The notes below the pieces were generated by a model. The model searched no databases. It saw only the letters and a list, made by a program, of their open reading frames with translations, and was not told where the DNA came from. DNA of 64,000 nt from Akkermansiaceae bacterium. GTDB lineage: Bacteria; Verrucomicrobiota; Verrucomicrobiia; Verrucomicrobiales; Akkermansiaceae. The translations under genes and the position numbers were made by a program. Below are positions 35,698-45,800 of the stretch, one piece after another; within the stretch, counting starts at the first letter, position 1, and each line of letters starts with the position of its first letter. The stretch covers positions 25,448 through 89,447 of the forward strand of contig JABDRB010000006.1 of NCBI GenBank assembly GCA_013041925.1. The letters run 5' to 3'.

Positions 35698-37131
35698 CTA
35701 CTCCCAGTCGTCCGTCCGGAATGGAGATGCGGGCAGTCCGTCTTTATTCATCAGAGAGCCCCGTGATTGACTGGAAAAGGCATAACGCACGGCGACAGGT
35801 CGCTTCACGCTGGGTGATTCTACAACGACTTGACTACCCTCGATAACGGCAGTGGCTTTCACAAATTTTCGGTCGACTCCGGCGATTTCAAAGTCCTTTA
35901 ATGCGCCGCCACCGTAGGCGACCAACCCCATGCCAACGTGGTCGAAATACAGAGTAACGGAGCCACCGTTCCTTTTCATCTTTTGATACCGTGGGCCAGC
36001 GTAGGTGATTTTTCTCCCGTAGTCATTGGCCAGCGCTTTGAGTGCGAGGCGGCGTCCGACTTCCTGTTTGTTTTTTGGGTGGATATCTTTGAGGTTACCA
36101 ATATCCGCCGTCACCACCATCCCCGACTTCCTGATCGACAGGGCCTGAAGTTGTTGTTCCCGCAGGTAAGCGGCATTCTGTTTGTATTTGAAGGGAGCAA
36201 TCTGCACGTAATAAAACGAAAAATCACTCTTGAAGCCGTGTCGCCAGCCGGCGACAAGCGCCTGCATCAACCGCTTGTAAGTTTTCGGTCTGCCATGGTT
36301 GCTTTCACCCTGATACCAGATCACACCTTTCAGGCGAAATGGCATCAATGGGGCTATCATGCCGTTATAGAGTCGGGTGGGGACGCCCATGGCCCTCGGT
36401 TGGTCCGGTTGATCATCACCCCTTTTGGCCATCGCCTCGAAGCCGGCTTGGGCCAGCTGTTTTTTGCCGATCCATGGTTCAATGGCAGAACCACCCCATG
36501 AGGCATCGATCACCCCGACGGGCACCCCAAGCTCTCGGTGAAGTTTTCGGGCGAAAAAATATGCGGTCGAACTGAAGTGCTTGACGGTGCTTGATTGACA
36601 CGACTGCCACTTGCTCGGTGGGACATTGACACCATAGACAAACACCCCTGGCTGAACGTCCTTCTGCGGTTCCTTGCTTGCGATATTACCTACTTGGAAA
36701 AAGCGTATTTGCGGGTGATTGGCTGCGGCCAACTCGGCCTCCCAGTCGTTGACCCCCGTGTAGGCATTGGATACTGGCGCGACAGGCATCTCCATATTTG
36801 ACTGCCCAGAACCAAGCCACACCTCACCAAACAAGACATCCTCCAACGTCACCGTATGAGAAGCCACCAAGGTGATGCTATGGGGTCCCCCAGCCTGCCC
36901 CGTCGTAAGATTGACCGTCCATTCGCCGTCCGCATTCGCTTTGATGCTGATGGTTTTTTTGATCCAGCTGCATGTGATGCTGATATCCTCTCCTGGATCA
37001 GCCAGCCCCCAGATCGGAACCTCCGATTCCCGCTGAAGAACCATACCTGAGCCAATCAGCTTCGGTAGCGTAATCTCAGCCTGGAGCGTGCCTGCTATCA
37101 GCACCAGTGCGAGCAATGATCTTTTTGTCAT
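35698..37131 (-). CDS. Secreted sialate O-acetylesterase-like SGNH esterase
   Basis: 477 residues, with a short signal peptide (~1-19) and an N-terminal beta domain (~20-100: LPKLIGSGMVLQRESEVPIWGLADPG). The SGNH catalytic domain has WLGSGQSNMEMP (Ser111), IDASWGGSAIEPWI and VIWYQGESNHGR. These blocks define the SASA/DUF303 carbohydrate esterase family (CE6-like), which removes acetyl groups from sugars such as sialic acid, xylan or other glycans. It is one of the few genes here with a good ribosome-binding site. It follows the SGNH hydrolase gene by 44 bp. Confidence 0.9.
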   Translation of the reverse strand: MTKRSLLALVLIAGTLQAEITLPKLIGSGMVLQRESEVPIWGLADPGEDISITCSWIKKTISIKANADGEWTVNLTTGQAGGPHSITLVASHTVTLEDVLFGEVWLGSGQSNMEMPVAPVSNAYTGVNDWEAELAAANHPQIRFFQVGNIASKEPQKDVQPGVFVYGVNVPPSKWQSCQSSTVKHFSSTAYFFARKLHRELGVPVGVIDASWGGSAIEPWIGKKQLAQAGFEAMAKRGDDQPDQPRAMGVPTRLYNGMIAPLMPFRLKGVIWYQGESNHGRPKTYKRLMQALVAGWRHGFKSDFSFYYVQIAPFKYKQNAAYLREQQLQALSIRKSGMVVTADIGNLKDIHPKNKQEVGRRLALKALANDYGRKITYAGPRYQKMKRNGGSVTLYFDHVGMGLVAYGGGALKDFEIAGVDRKFVKATAVIEGSQVVVESPSVKRPVAVRYAFSSQSRGSLMNKDGLPASPFRTDDWE

Positions 37132-37137
37132 GGTAAT

Positions 37138-37142
37138 CTCCT
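37138..37142 (-). promoter_or_regulatory. Shine-Dalgarno sequence of the sialate O-acetylesterase-like gene
   Basis: AGGAG stands six bases before the ATG at 37131 (AGGAGATTACCATG). It is worth noting because almost all other starts in the window have no such motif. Confidence 0.7.
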
Positions 37143-37175
37143 GCTACGGGTAAAGGAAGGTATGCGGGTCGCGTG

Positions 37176-38453
37176 TTATTTCTTGCTCGATTCCCTGCTC
37201 TCAATGGCCCGAATGACAGCACCAGCCACGGCATCACCGAGGACGGATTGTAGCTCACTACTCCAGAAGTGGACGTCGCTCCCTTGCCTCCATTTCTCCA
37301 TCGACTTGGATTCGGAGATGGTTTGGTGAAGCTTGTTCACCAGAATTTCTGGATACTTACTGATGACCTCCATAGCGGCCTTATTATAGACAGCGGCCTC
37401 ACCCTTACGCCGCGCATACGGCCCGCGACTATTGTTCGGAACGGGTGTGGTCTCACACCAGATCAACGTCGCCCCCGTCTTTTTCATAATTGCGATCTCC
37501 TTCTCCAAGTTGTTTTTGTAATCTTCAATGGCCACCTGATGTTTCCCCCACGAGTCGTTTTTCTCATCGTAGGCCTGCTTCAGATCGTGAAGGCCATGGT
37601 TAAACTGGATGACATCCCAGTGCAGGCCTTTCTCGGCATAGTCACCGAGCCATAGTTCCATGGCGCTGACGCCACGATCCGATGGTCCGCCATTCCCTTG
37701 AACTCGGTAGTAATTGGCCATACCAGCCAGTGCTTTCTTGGCCGCCTGATGGTAATTCATACTAATCGAGTCGCCAACGACAAGGACACGGGGCAGCTTC
37801 GGGTCGTCCACGCTGCGAGGGTCGAGAAGCGGATGAATCTCAGCGCTGTCCAAGATAAATTTACCGTCAGACTCCCTGCCTTGAACGGTCGTTTTCCAAA
37901 AACCACTGCCAAGGTCGTTAGCGGTGGTGAGGGAATAAATACGGATCTGGTTTCTACGTCGTGAGAGCGACACCTTGACTGGCTTACCATTGATTTTGAT
38001 GGTTCCGCTGCGGACTTGTTCGGGGTTGGGGTCGGGAGTGAACCATGCGATCAAATTACTGCGGTCCTTGGCCATGCCTGAGGCGGATTTTGCTTGGGTC
38101 AGCACCTTGGCCATTTTAAACACAAAGGGTTTCCCCTGCGCTGCGGCATCCGCCTGTGTCGCGTTGAGCATTTCAAACTGAACGACCACGGGCCCACTGA
38201 GCCCCTTAAAATCGTTCTGTAGATCAATCTTAGTAAACTGAGTTTGCTCCGTCCAATGCACGGTATGCCTCGACTTCCCCTCATTGGTTTGAGGATCCAA
38301 GACGGTTTCTTTCAACAGCTCAAAGCTCCTTGCCGGCAAATCCACCTTAAAGATCTTCCCCCGTGCGCCGTTGAGGTCTTCAGCGGTGGCTAGCGGCCCG
38401 AAGGCCGTGATAAGCAGCATGGCCGCCAGTTTGCTTGTGATCCTAGACTTCAC
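37176..38453 (-). CDS. Secreted SGNH/GDSL hydrolase with N-terminal accessory domain
   Basis: 425 residues from a GTG start, kept because it gives a full signal peptide (MKSRITSKLAAMLLITAFGPLATA). Residues ~25-205 form a beta-rich region of no family I recognise. The catalytic domain begins at RVLVVGDSISMNYH (Ser229 in GDS), has IQFNHGLHDLK as the Asn/Gly block, and ends with GSDVHFWSS for the Asp-x-x-His pair. Probably a carbohydrate esterase or acyl hydrolase outside the cytoplasm. It is 19 bp downstream of the transporter gene and 44 bp upstream of the sialate O-acetylesterase-like gene, clearly in one operon. Confidence 0.85.
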   Translation of the reverse strand: MKSRITSKLAAMLLITAFGPLATAEDLNGARGKIFKVDLPARSFELLKETVLDPQTNEGKSRHTVHWTEQTQFTKIDLQNDFKGLSGPVVVQFEMLNATQADAAAQGKPFVFKMAKVLTQAKSASGMAKDRSNLIAWFTPDPNPEQVRSGTIKINGKPVKVSLSRRRNQIRIYSLTTANDLGSGFWKTTVQGRESDGKFILDSAEIHPLLDPRSVDDPKLPRVLVVGDSISMNYHQAAKKALAGMANYYRVQGNGGPSDRGVSAMELWLGDYAEKGLHWDVIQFNHGLHDLKQAYDEKNDSWGKHQVAIEDYKNNLEKEIAIMKKTGATLIWCETTPVPNNSRGPYARRKGEAAVYNKAAMEVISKYPEILVNKLHQTISESKSMEKWRQGSDVHFWSSELQSVLGDAVAGAVIRAIESRESSKK

Positions 38454-38472
38454 CGTTATCGTCTGACAAAAA

Positions 38473-40041
38473 TTATTTATTTAATGCCTCTGCGTGTTTC
38501 TCTTGGTATTTTTTGAACCACACACCGTAAACATAAATCATCATCGCTGAAAATAAGGCAATCATGGCAAAAATATACCACACCATCCCAATATTATTAG
38601 CATCATAGAGCGCCTGCTGCATCTCCATGGGAGACTTACCCGAAATCTCGACCAGTTTATCAAAAGCCTCACCAATCGGAATGCCTTTTTCCGAGACATC
38701 AAAACTTGGGTCAAACTTATCGGAGATCATCTGACGAGATAGTTGATCTTTGGATGAATAGTGATGATACAGGGAAGGACCAATTTTCCCCTCGAGTGTC
38801 CAACCAATTAATACTGGTGCCTGAGTAAAACCCATCCACATGGCTTTCTTATCCGGTGGCGCAATATTACCAATGAACTCGCCATACTTGGGCCCTGTCA
38901 GCATCTCACCGATACTAAACACTACCATGCAACCCACAATCACCCATGCATGAGGGTATAGGCCAAAACATGCCAATGCTACCACAACCAGCAGGGTTCC
39001 ATAGAACAAGGTCGTCGTTGCACGGAACCTTGAACTTAACCCAGCAACGATGAAACACGTCAACATGATCATAAATGAGTTTAAGTTCACAATTCCTTCA
39101 GGCTCGATTTTGAGCCCACTCTCATTCATGCCCATGAAGAAATGAATCACCTTATTGCTGGTTCCGTCGGGACCGAAAAGCGACTTCACAATCACGCTCG
39201 TGTCGACCCAATCATCAATATACTTGGGCAACACGTCCCAAAGCATCGGAAACATGAACCAGAACACACAGAAAATCAGCAGGTAAAACGATAGATATGG
39301 CTTCCTCAAATCCTTCATCGCTTCCTTGAACAGACTCGAGCGTTTCATCTCGCCACTCTTAATTTTTGCATTGCGAGCCAATCGCTCATCGATACCGGGT
39401 TCTTTGTAGGTGAACAAAAGACCCAGGTTGATACAAATAACCGCCGCATTAATGTAAAACACCAATGACCAACTTGTTTGCCGCATCGATAGTGCGATAA
39501 GAGGGCCAATCCACGCGCCTAAATTCACAATTTGATAGAACGTCCCCCATGCCACGGCGCTATTATTTCGGTTGGTACACCCGATCAATGACCCTTGAAT
39601 ACCAGGCTTGAAAATCGCGGTCCCCTTAGCAAGGAACATCGCACCTGCAAAAAATCCCCAATACGTCGGAATCAACGCCATCAAAAGGTAACCAATCAAC
39701 TTCAAAATCGTCGCCAAAAAAATGGTCTGTTTATAACCATATCGATCCGCCAACCCACCAAAGAAAATGGGGACAAAGGTCTGCATCATATTCCAAATCA
39801 TCATCAGTGTGCCAAACTTCGCCATGGTGACACCCAGACCACCTTCTGATGTAGGGCGGGTGGCATAAATGGACGCCACAGAACGCACCCCATAGTAGGC
39901 GAGGCGCTCGATCATTTCCATCCCCCCGACAATCCAGAACACATAGCTCAAGCTAGCTAGTGATGCCCACAAACCGAGTTGTTTCACATCGGCAAGGCGA
40001 TTGACCGGTTGCTCTTCATTGTTTTCTTGGTCTTCACTCAT
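38473..40041 (-). CDS. Major facilitator transporter of the POT/PTR type
   Basis: 522 residues with about twelve or more membrane segments. The first helix carries EMIERLAYYG, the ExxERxxYYG signature of proton-coupled oligopeptide transporters. FFGGLADRYGYKQ is the MFS loop 2-3 motif. An extra hydrophilic stretch (~435-480) separates the last helices. The usual POT substrates are di- and tripeptides, but here the gene lies among secreted esterases, sulfatases and a glycosidase, so an oligosaccharide or modified sugar is possible. A 285-bp gap before the start probably carries a promoter. Confidence 0.82.
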   Translation of the reverse strand: MSEDQENNEEQPVNRLADVKQLGLWASLASLSYVFWIVGGMEMIERLAYYGVRSVASIYATRPTSEGGLGVTMAKFGTLMMIWNMMQTFVPIFFGGLADRYGYKQTIFLATILKLIGYLLMALIPTYWGFFAGAMFLAKGTAIFKPGIQGSLIGCTNRNNSAVAWGTFYQIVNLGAWIGPLIALSMRQTSWSLVFYINAAVICINLGLLFTYKEPGIDERLARNAKIKSGEMKRSSLFKEAMKDLRKPYLSFYLLIFCVFWFMFPMLWDVLPKYIDDWVDTSVIVKSLFGPDGTSNKVIHFFMGMNESGLKIEPEGIVNLNSFMIMLTCFIVAGLSSRFRATTTLFYGTLLVVVALACFGLYPHAWVIVGCMVVFSIGEMLTGPKYGEFIGNIAPPDKKAMWMGFTQAPVLIGWTLEGKIGPSLYHHYSSKDQLSRQMISDKFDPSFDVSEKGIPIGEAFDKLVEISGKSPMEMQQALYDANNIGMVWYIFAMIALFSAMMIYVYGVWFKKYQEKHAEALNK

Positions 40042-40326
40042 AATAATAATCTTGTTTATCTATCGCACGCTCAATGCGAGCGGTATGGTATCTTCACTAA
40101 ATTTCTAAAAACTTGCTTTTCGGATGAGGGCATTGTGCCCCTCACGCTGGCGGGATATACGGGACAAGCTGTGCCTTTACCCGATCGCTCCATATGCCTC
40201 AGGAAGCACGTTCTAGGTGATCCTGTGGCTAAAATCCACCGGCGTTATGCACAGAATCAACCGATGAGGCGAACAAAAATCTGAAAATTGTCAATCGCGG
40301 CGCAGTGATAAAGGAAATAAGAAGGG

Positions 40327-41217
40327 TCACTTGGATTGAACGAGAAACTGACGCTCCTTCAACCAATAAAGCAGGTCAGCGGCCCATGGGTGAGCGTTCT
40401 TGTATGGGGCTCTCGCAGCCAACCCGATGCCATGTCTTCCCTTTTCATAAACATGGAGGGCAAAAGGCACCTTGGCTTTGCTCAGCGCCGCAGCAAAGGC
40501 GAGGCTGTTCTCGACCTTGACGGATGAATCACTGGCGGTGTGCCATAGGAAGGTCGGAGGCGTTTCCGAGGTGACCTGCAGCTCGTTCGATAGCAGCTTG
40601 ATCAGCTCAGCTGAGGGGTCGGCACCCAGCAGGTTTCTCTTCGACCCCCGATGGGTCAGTGGCCCCATACTGATAACAGCATAACATAGGATACCGAGGT
40701 CAGGGCGCGAGCTGACCCTCTCGATGGGATCTTTGGACGTAGCATCACCCGCATCAAAATGGGTCAGCAGGGTCGAGGCGAGGTGCCCACCTGCGGATGA
40801 GCCCATGATGCCTATTTTATGAGGGTCAATCTTCCACGCCTCGGCGTTGGCGCGGACGGTGCGCAGGGCGCGGGCGGCATCACCCAGCATGACCGGGTGT
40901 CTGTAGCCGGCTGACCCAAGACGGTATTTGAGCACAAAGGCATTGATCCCGTGCATTTGGAGAAACTCAGCATATCCCTTGCCTTCATGCGCGGCCAAAC
41001 CGCCATACCCCCCACCCGGACAAATCACGAGGGCTGCGCCGGTGTTGTTTTTTTCGGGTGCAGGAAAATGCGTCAGTGTCGGGATATCGCGGGGCATCTG
41101 GCCTTTCGAGCCAGGCGCAGCACTCTCCCATAGCGGAACCTCCTTGGCACAGAGACTGGTGACGGAGGAGGAGGAAATGATGATCGAAAAAATAAAAAGT
41201 GCGCGTGGATGTTTCAT
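40327..41217 (-). CDS. Secreted alpha/beta-hydrolase esterase (acetyl-xylan-esterase-like)
   Basis: 296 residues with a signal peptide (~1-24). The oxyanion region VICPGGGYGGLA and HEGKGYAEFLQMHGINAFVLKYRL, the nucleophile elbow IGIMGSSAGGHLAS (Ser141), and the C-terminal YEKGRHGIGLA (catalytic His near 263) place it with the BD-FAE/acetyl esterase proteins that act on acylated plant or algal glycans. It stands 95 bp after the sulfatase gene. The downstream 285-bp gap contains a weak GGGCA/TGCCC hairpin near 40125. Confidence 0.88.
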   Translation of the reverse strand: MKHPRALFIFSIIISSSSVTSLCAKEVPLWESAAPGSKGQMPRDIPTLTHFPAPEKNNTGAALVICPGGGYGGLAAHEGKGYAEFLQMHGINAFVLKYRLGSAGYRHPVMLGDAARALRTVRANAEAWKIDPHKIGIMGSSAGGHLASTLLTHFDAGDATSKDPIERVSSRPDLGILCYAVISMGPLTHRGSKRNLLGADPSAELIKLLSNELQVTSETPPTFLWHTASDSSVKVENSLAFAAALSKAKVPFALHVYEKGRHGIGLAARAPYKNAHPWAADLLYWLKERQFLVQSK

Positions 41218-41312
41218 GAAAATGCTAATTGGGTGTGTAACTGTCGCCAGAACAGAGATCGGTAAGCCGACTCAGAATAAAGCGGCGGCATGCCACACGC
41301 ACTCCAAATCGA

Positions 41313-42731
41313 TTACTTTTTTCGCCAAACCGGACGGGCGTTGGCGGTGATCTCGTTGTCCAGCTCCTTCATACGGGTTTGGAGGACCTTGACTTTTTCC
41401 GAGTTTTTGTCGGCAAGATTCGTTGTTTCACTGACGTCCTCGGCGAGGTTAAACAAAAGTATTTTAGTATTGCCCCCCTTCTTCACTTTCCTCCCCTTCC
41501 TGACCCGCATTTTTTGAACAAGAATTTTCCAGTCACCCTGACGGAGTCCTTCGAGCTCCCCTCGGGCACTGTAGTAGAGAAGTTCCTTGCGTGGCGATGG
41601 TGCCTCACCAGCAATGACACCGGTTAGATCGCAACCATCGACCCTAATTTTTGCTGGCAACTTCGAACCTGAAAGCGAGGTAATGGTCGGCAAAAGATCC
41701 AGAGTGGACGCAAAGGCCGTGCTGGTGGTATCGGCTGGGATACGGCCTGGCCCCCACATGATACAAGGCACACGCTGGCCACCTTCAAAGGTGGTCCCCT
41801 TACCGTCGCGCAGTGGCAAGGCACATCCCCCGTGGTGCGCATATTTCAGCCACGGGCCATTATCGGAGGTAAAAATGATGTAGGTGTTATTGGCGAGGCC
41901 GAGGTCCCGGACAGTTTGCACGAACCGGCCGACCTCGGCATCGACATGCTCGATCACGCACTTGTAAGCATTTTTCGGATTGGGATCGAAGGCGTCGTCG
42001 GGCACAAAGAGCGGGATGTGCGGCATGCTGTGTGGCAGGTAAAGAAAGAACGGCTTATCCTTGTTGGCCGTCACAAATTCAATCGCCTTGTCCGTGTATC
42101 GGCGTGTGATCGTGCGTTGATTCACAGGAAGCTCGATGATTTTTTCATTCTCGATCAGTGGCGTGTTCCAGAGCTTGACCTGCTTATCCTGATTGATCCA
42201 CCCGTCATCGGAAGAAGCACGAGCATGCCCTTGATTATTGGGGTGATTCATATCATTGGAATAGGGAATGCCGTAGTAGGAATCGAACCCGTTCTGGCGT
42301 GGCAGCGTTTCAGGGTGGTGCCCAAGATGCCATTTCCCAATGCAGGCGGTCGCATACCCAACGGACCTCAGTTGGTCGGCGATGGTATGTTCTTCTGGGT
42401 TCAGGCCATAGTTACTTTGGGGGAACAAGACGTGACGGTGCATACCGACACGTTTCGGGTAACTGCCGGTAAGCAACGCGGCTCGCGATGGGGAGCAGAC
42501 CGAACTAGGGACGTAAAACTGAGTGAACCGCCGACCCTCCTTAGCCAATTGGTCAAGGTGTGGGGTCTTGATCCTCTTGGACCCGAAACATCCGAGATCG
42601 TTATACCCCTGGTCATCGGTAAAGATAATCACAAAATTAGGCTTGGCGGCGGGCTTATTTTGGCCGGCCAATGGAGCGGACAAACATAATGGCGCACTCA
42701 GAGCGATTAGTAACAAGATTGTGGGTTTCAT
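41313..42731 (-). CDS. Secreted sulfatase (type I)
   Basis: 472 residues, signal peptide ~1-22 (ending SAPLAGQN). TDDQGYNDLGCFG gives the metal site, C79-S-P-S-R the formylglycine signature, GKWHLGHHP the substrate/sulfate site and FTSDNGPWLKYA the second metal loop. The C-terminal segment (~435-445) is very basic (KMRVRKGRKVKKGG), perhaps for binding polyanionic substrate. It is in the same operon-like run as the giant PDZ protein (132 bp upstream) and the esterase (95 bp downstream). Confidence 0.94.
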   Translation of the reverse strand: MKPTILLLIALSAPLCLSAPLAGQNKPAAKPNFVIIFTDDQGYNDLGCFGSKRIKTPHLDQLAKEGRRFTQFYVPSSVCSPSRAALLTGSYPKRVGMHRHVLFPQSNYGLNPEEHTIADQLRSVGYATACIGKWHLGHHPETLPRQNGFDSYYGIPYSNDMNHPNNQGHARASSDDGWINQDKQVKLWNTPLIENEKIIELPVNQRTITRRYTDKAIEFVTANKDKPFFLYLPHSMPHIPLFVPDDAFDPNPKNAYKCVIEHVDAEVGRFVQTVRDLGLANNTYIIFTSDNGPWLKYAHHGGCALPLRDGKGTTFEGGQRVPCIMWGPGRIPADTTSTAFASTLDLLPTITSLSGSKLPAKIRVDGCDLTGVIAGEAPSPRKELLYYSARGELEGLRQGDWKILVQKMRVRKGRKVKKGGNTKILLFNLAEDVSETTNLADKNSEKVKVLQTRMKELDNEITANARPVWRKK

Positions 42732-42819
42732 GATTAGTCAGTTAGTCTAAAAAATAATCGTTAGGGGGTGGATATCTTCGCCTAGGGAAACTCGGCTGAA
42801 GCTTCTACCGCTTACCTTC

Positions 42820-42840
42820 CCCCATCACATAAGGATGGGG
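42820..42840. terminator. Hairpin after the giant PDZ-protein gene
   Basis: CCCCATC and GATGGGG form a perfect 7-bp stem with a 7-nt loop, about 24 nt after the minus-strand stop of the 1208-aa gene. No T tract follows, so it may stabilise or attenuate the message rather than end it. Confidence 0.35.
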
Positions 42841-42863
42841 TTTCGCGGTTCATATCAAGTTGA

Positions 42864-45800
42864 TCACTTCGTGGCCGTCAACACGACCCAAATAGGATCA
42901 TACTTGGATCTTGGCTTCTTGCTAAACTTGCCGGCCTCGACAAATAAATAGTTTTTTCCGCCAACGTTACGCACCAGCATCTTGTGAGCCTCGTAGGTTT
43001 CGAGATTGAGCAAATGGTCACCCGTCCATAGAATCATGGCGTTGTTTGTATCCCCACCACGCTTGATCTGAATCTGGCGAATAAAAGATTTCTTGGCTGA
43101 CTTGTTCTTAACGGGGTCAAATGACGCGACATTCTGGATCGTGGCAACGACCCGCCAGTTACCCATGACTTTTTCATTGGGCTGCCACTTACCATCCCAA
43201 TCGAATTTGAAGGACTCTGGGTTCACCTCATCACCTTCTTCTTTCTGAACGGCACGCTCCCACTCGGAGGTCGTCATCGCCACCACTTGCGCGGACTTAC
43301 GAATCAGATCATATCCCATCGGTGGCAATTTCTGTTCATCCAAATGCACGCTGATCCGCCCGCGCGCGATTTTCTCCGTTGGCTTGGATTTATATTTGTC
43401 ATTGAAACGAAGAAAACTCTTCACCGCGATGGTGATCTCGCCGCCCTTGAACTCATCGAGAAACGCTTGGGTGATGAAAGCTCCATTCGCCTTCTCACCG
43501 CCGCCACGACCAATGCACTTCGGCTGCTTAATGAGCTGCTTACCATTGATAAAAATCGCATAACCACCACCATTGCCAACATGGACCCGCTGGTTCACGA
43601 CCACTCGGTATCGATGCCCCTGCTTGAGTGGCGGCACCTTGTAGGTCCCCCGCATCAGGAGCACTTCCTTCTCCCAGAGTGTGTTTACTTCGGCCGACCC
43701 GTAACAAATTGGCCCCACACACGCTTCAGAACATTTGGATAGAACACCCACAGGGAGCTTGCCGTTAAATTGGCCAAATGGGGCCTTGCCCACTTTCCAA
43801 CCTGCCTTGGCTGAATCAAATGCTGGATCAGCCCACTTCTCCATACCTTTCGGTAAGGTGACATCACGAAATCGGGTGACAAGGTAGTCCCACGGTGCTT
43901 GTTCAGATGGCACAGGGTCAAATGAATGATACTCCCACTCAGCCTGCCTCAAGTTAAGAAACTCCTTCCATCGGTAATCTTTCTGACCTGCACGGTCATA
44001 GAGAGCAACCAGACCATCAATATCATCGCGTGACCCACCAGGTTGAGTGCTCTGCACTTCTCGTGCTGCGAGTTTCTGAAGGTCTTTGCGGTTCCTTCCC
44101 ACATACTCAGGAATCAACTCGTCGATGATGATCGGCGTAATCGCTTTTTTGAGCTTCGGGCCGAACTGCTTCGGGTCTGCCTTCAGGAAGAATTCTTTAT
44201 AAGGAAGGATTTGATTGGGATAACGCTCACGGGCAATCTCGTAGAGGACATCAAGCCCACCTGGCACATCCGCGAGCGACCCCGCAATACGCTCCAAATG
44301 AGCGTCAACGGTGGAGGAAATATCCTGCCCACCTGGTGCGGTGTCCACACCCGCATAACCTGTGTAGGCATGCTTCAAAACTTTGACCGCCAGAGCCTGC
44401 ACCTCAGGGCTACCCTTTCTAATGTGCGAGCTAATCGAAGGCATCAACCCGAGCGATAAGGCTGCACGCTGGTTGTTGCGCATCAACTCAGCGATCGCAG
44501 GCAACACTTTTTGATAGGAACGTGGGTCCGCTGAAACTGGCGCAAGCGCTTTCATCGCCGCTTGCTGAAGCCACCACTCGTCAATTTTAAGGTAGGAAAG
44601 CAAGAGGTCCGTGTGTGGCTGAATTTGATCCGCTGATCCGTGCGCCATCACATGCAGTGCCGCATCTTTAACCCACCAAGATTCTTTCGGGTCTTTGACC
44701 GAGGCGACGGCCAGCTCGAAAACCTCTCGGGTCAGTAACTCAGATTTGCCTTCGCGGGTTATCACGTTATCGATCGCTGCAAACATCGCCCTGCGCACAC
44801 GCGCTGACTTCGATTGCAACAACTCCATCATCAGCGCAGGGCGCACATTACCACCCGGCGCCAACCACCCGATGTATCCTCGGTTCACCCCGATGACCTT
44901 GGCCGCTGCGATCCGACGAATCACGGCATCCTGATGATGGATAAATCGACGCAAATCATCATCGCTCACGGCCTTTTTACCGTGAATGGCCCGCAGGAAT
45001 GGCATGCTCGCACTATCGGCCAATGTCTCCTTGCTGTGATCTTGCTGGCTACCATCCGGCATGGGCACAGCTTTAAGCGAAAGGAACTCGTTGTCGGCCT
45101 TAACCCCCCATGGTTGAGACGGCAACTTGTAGGGCTTCGAATACTTCGTCGGTGGTGCACCGAAGATGCGTAAGGTCTTGCGTGGCACCGTGTAGGCCAA
45201 GCCATAGGCGCACCCCCATCTGAGATCGTCGTATCCACCACCCTCAAGAATCCCGAACGACCCGTCATAGCGTCGCGACAGTTCGTAATGCCACACGCGG
45301 TTATCCATGAATTCGCGGTAATGGTTCGGACTTTTATCCTTCATCAGACCCATCGAGGCACTTCTCCAAATCTCACCAATCCCACCACCCGTATGACCAT
45401 GCAACATGAAACTGGTGGTATAAAAACCGGTGATCGCACTCACATCGCGAGCTTTCGCATACACCGAATTTTTTTCAGGTGTCAGCGCTGCGGCAGCGGC
45501 CATCGCGAGTGCAAGATAGCCATTCTTACCATTATCGACGAAGCCACATTCTGGCCGACCGTCACCGTAGGGGTTCCCTCCGCGTCCCGCATAGCGGTAG
45601 AAGTGACGCAACGCCCGGTGAAGTGTGTGGTCTGGCACATCCGCACCACATTCTTTGGCCAGCATCAAAAAGGCCACTACCCCTGTGCCTGCAGCATTCA
45701 GATGGCCCATCCCATAGGTCACTTTAGGCACACCGCCACGACCGGCCCAACCGCCATTGTATTCCCCCTCAACCGCCTTAGCAACCGCCTCTTGAATAAC

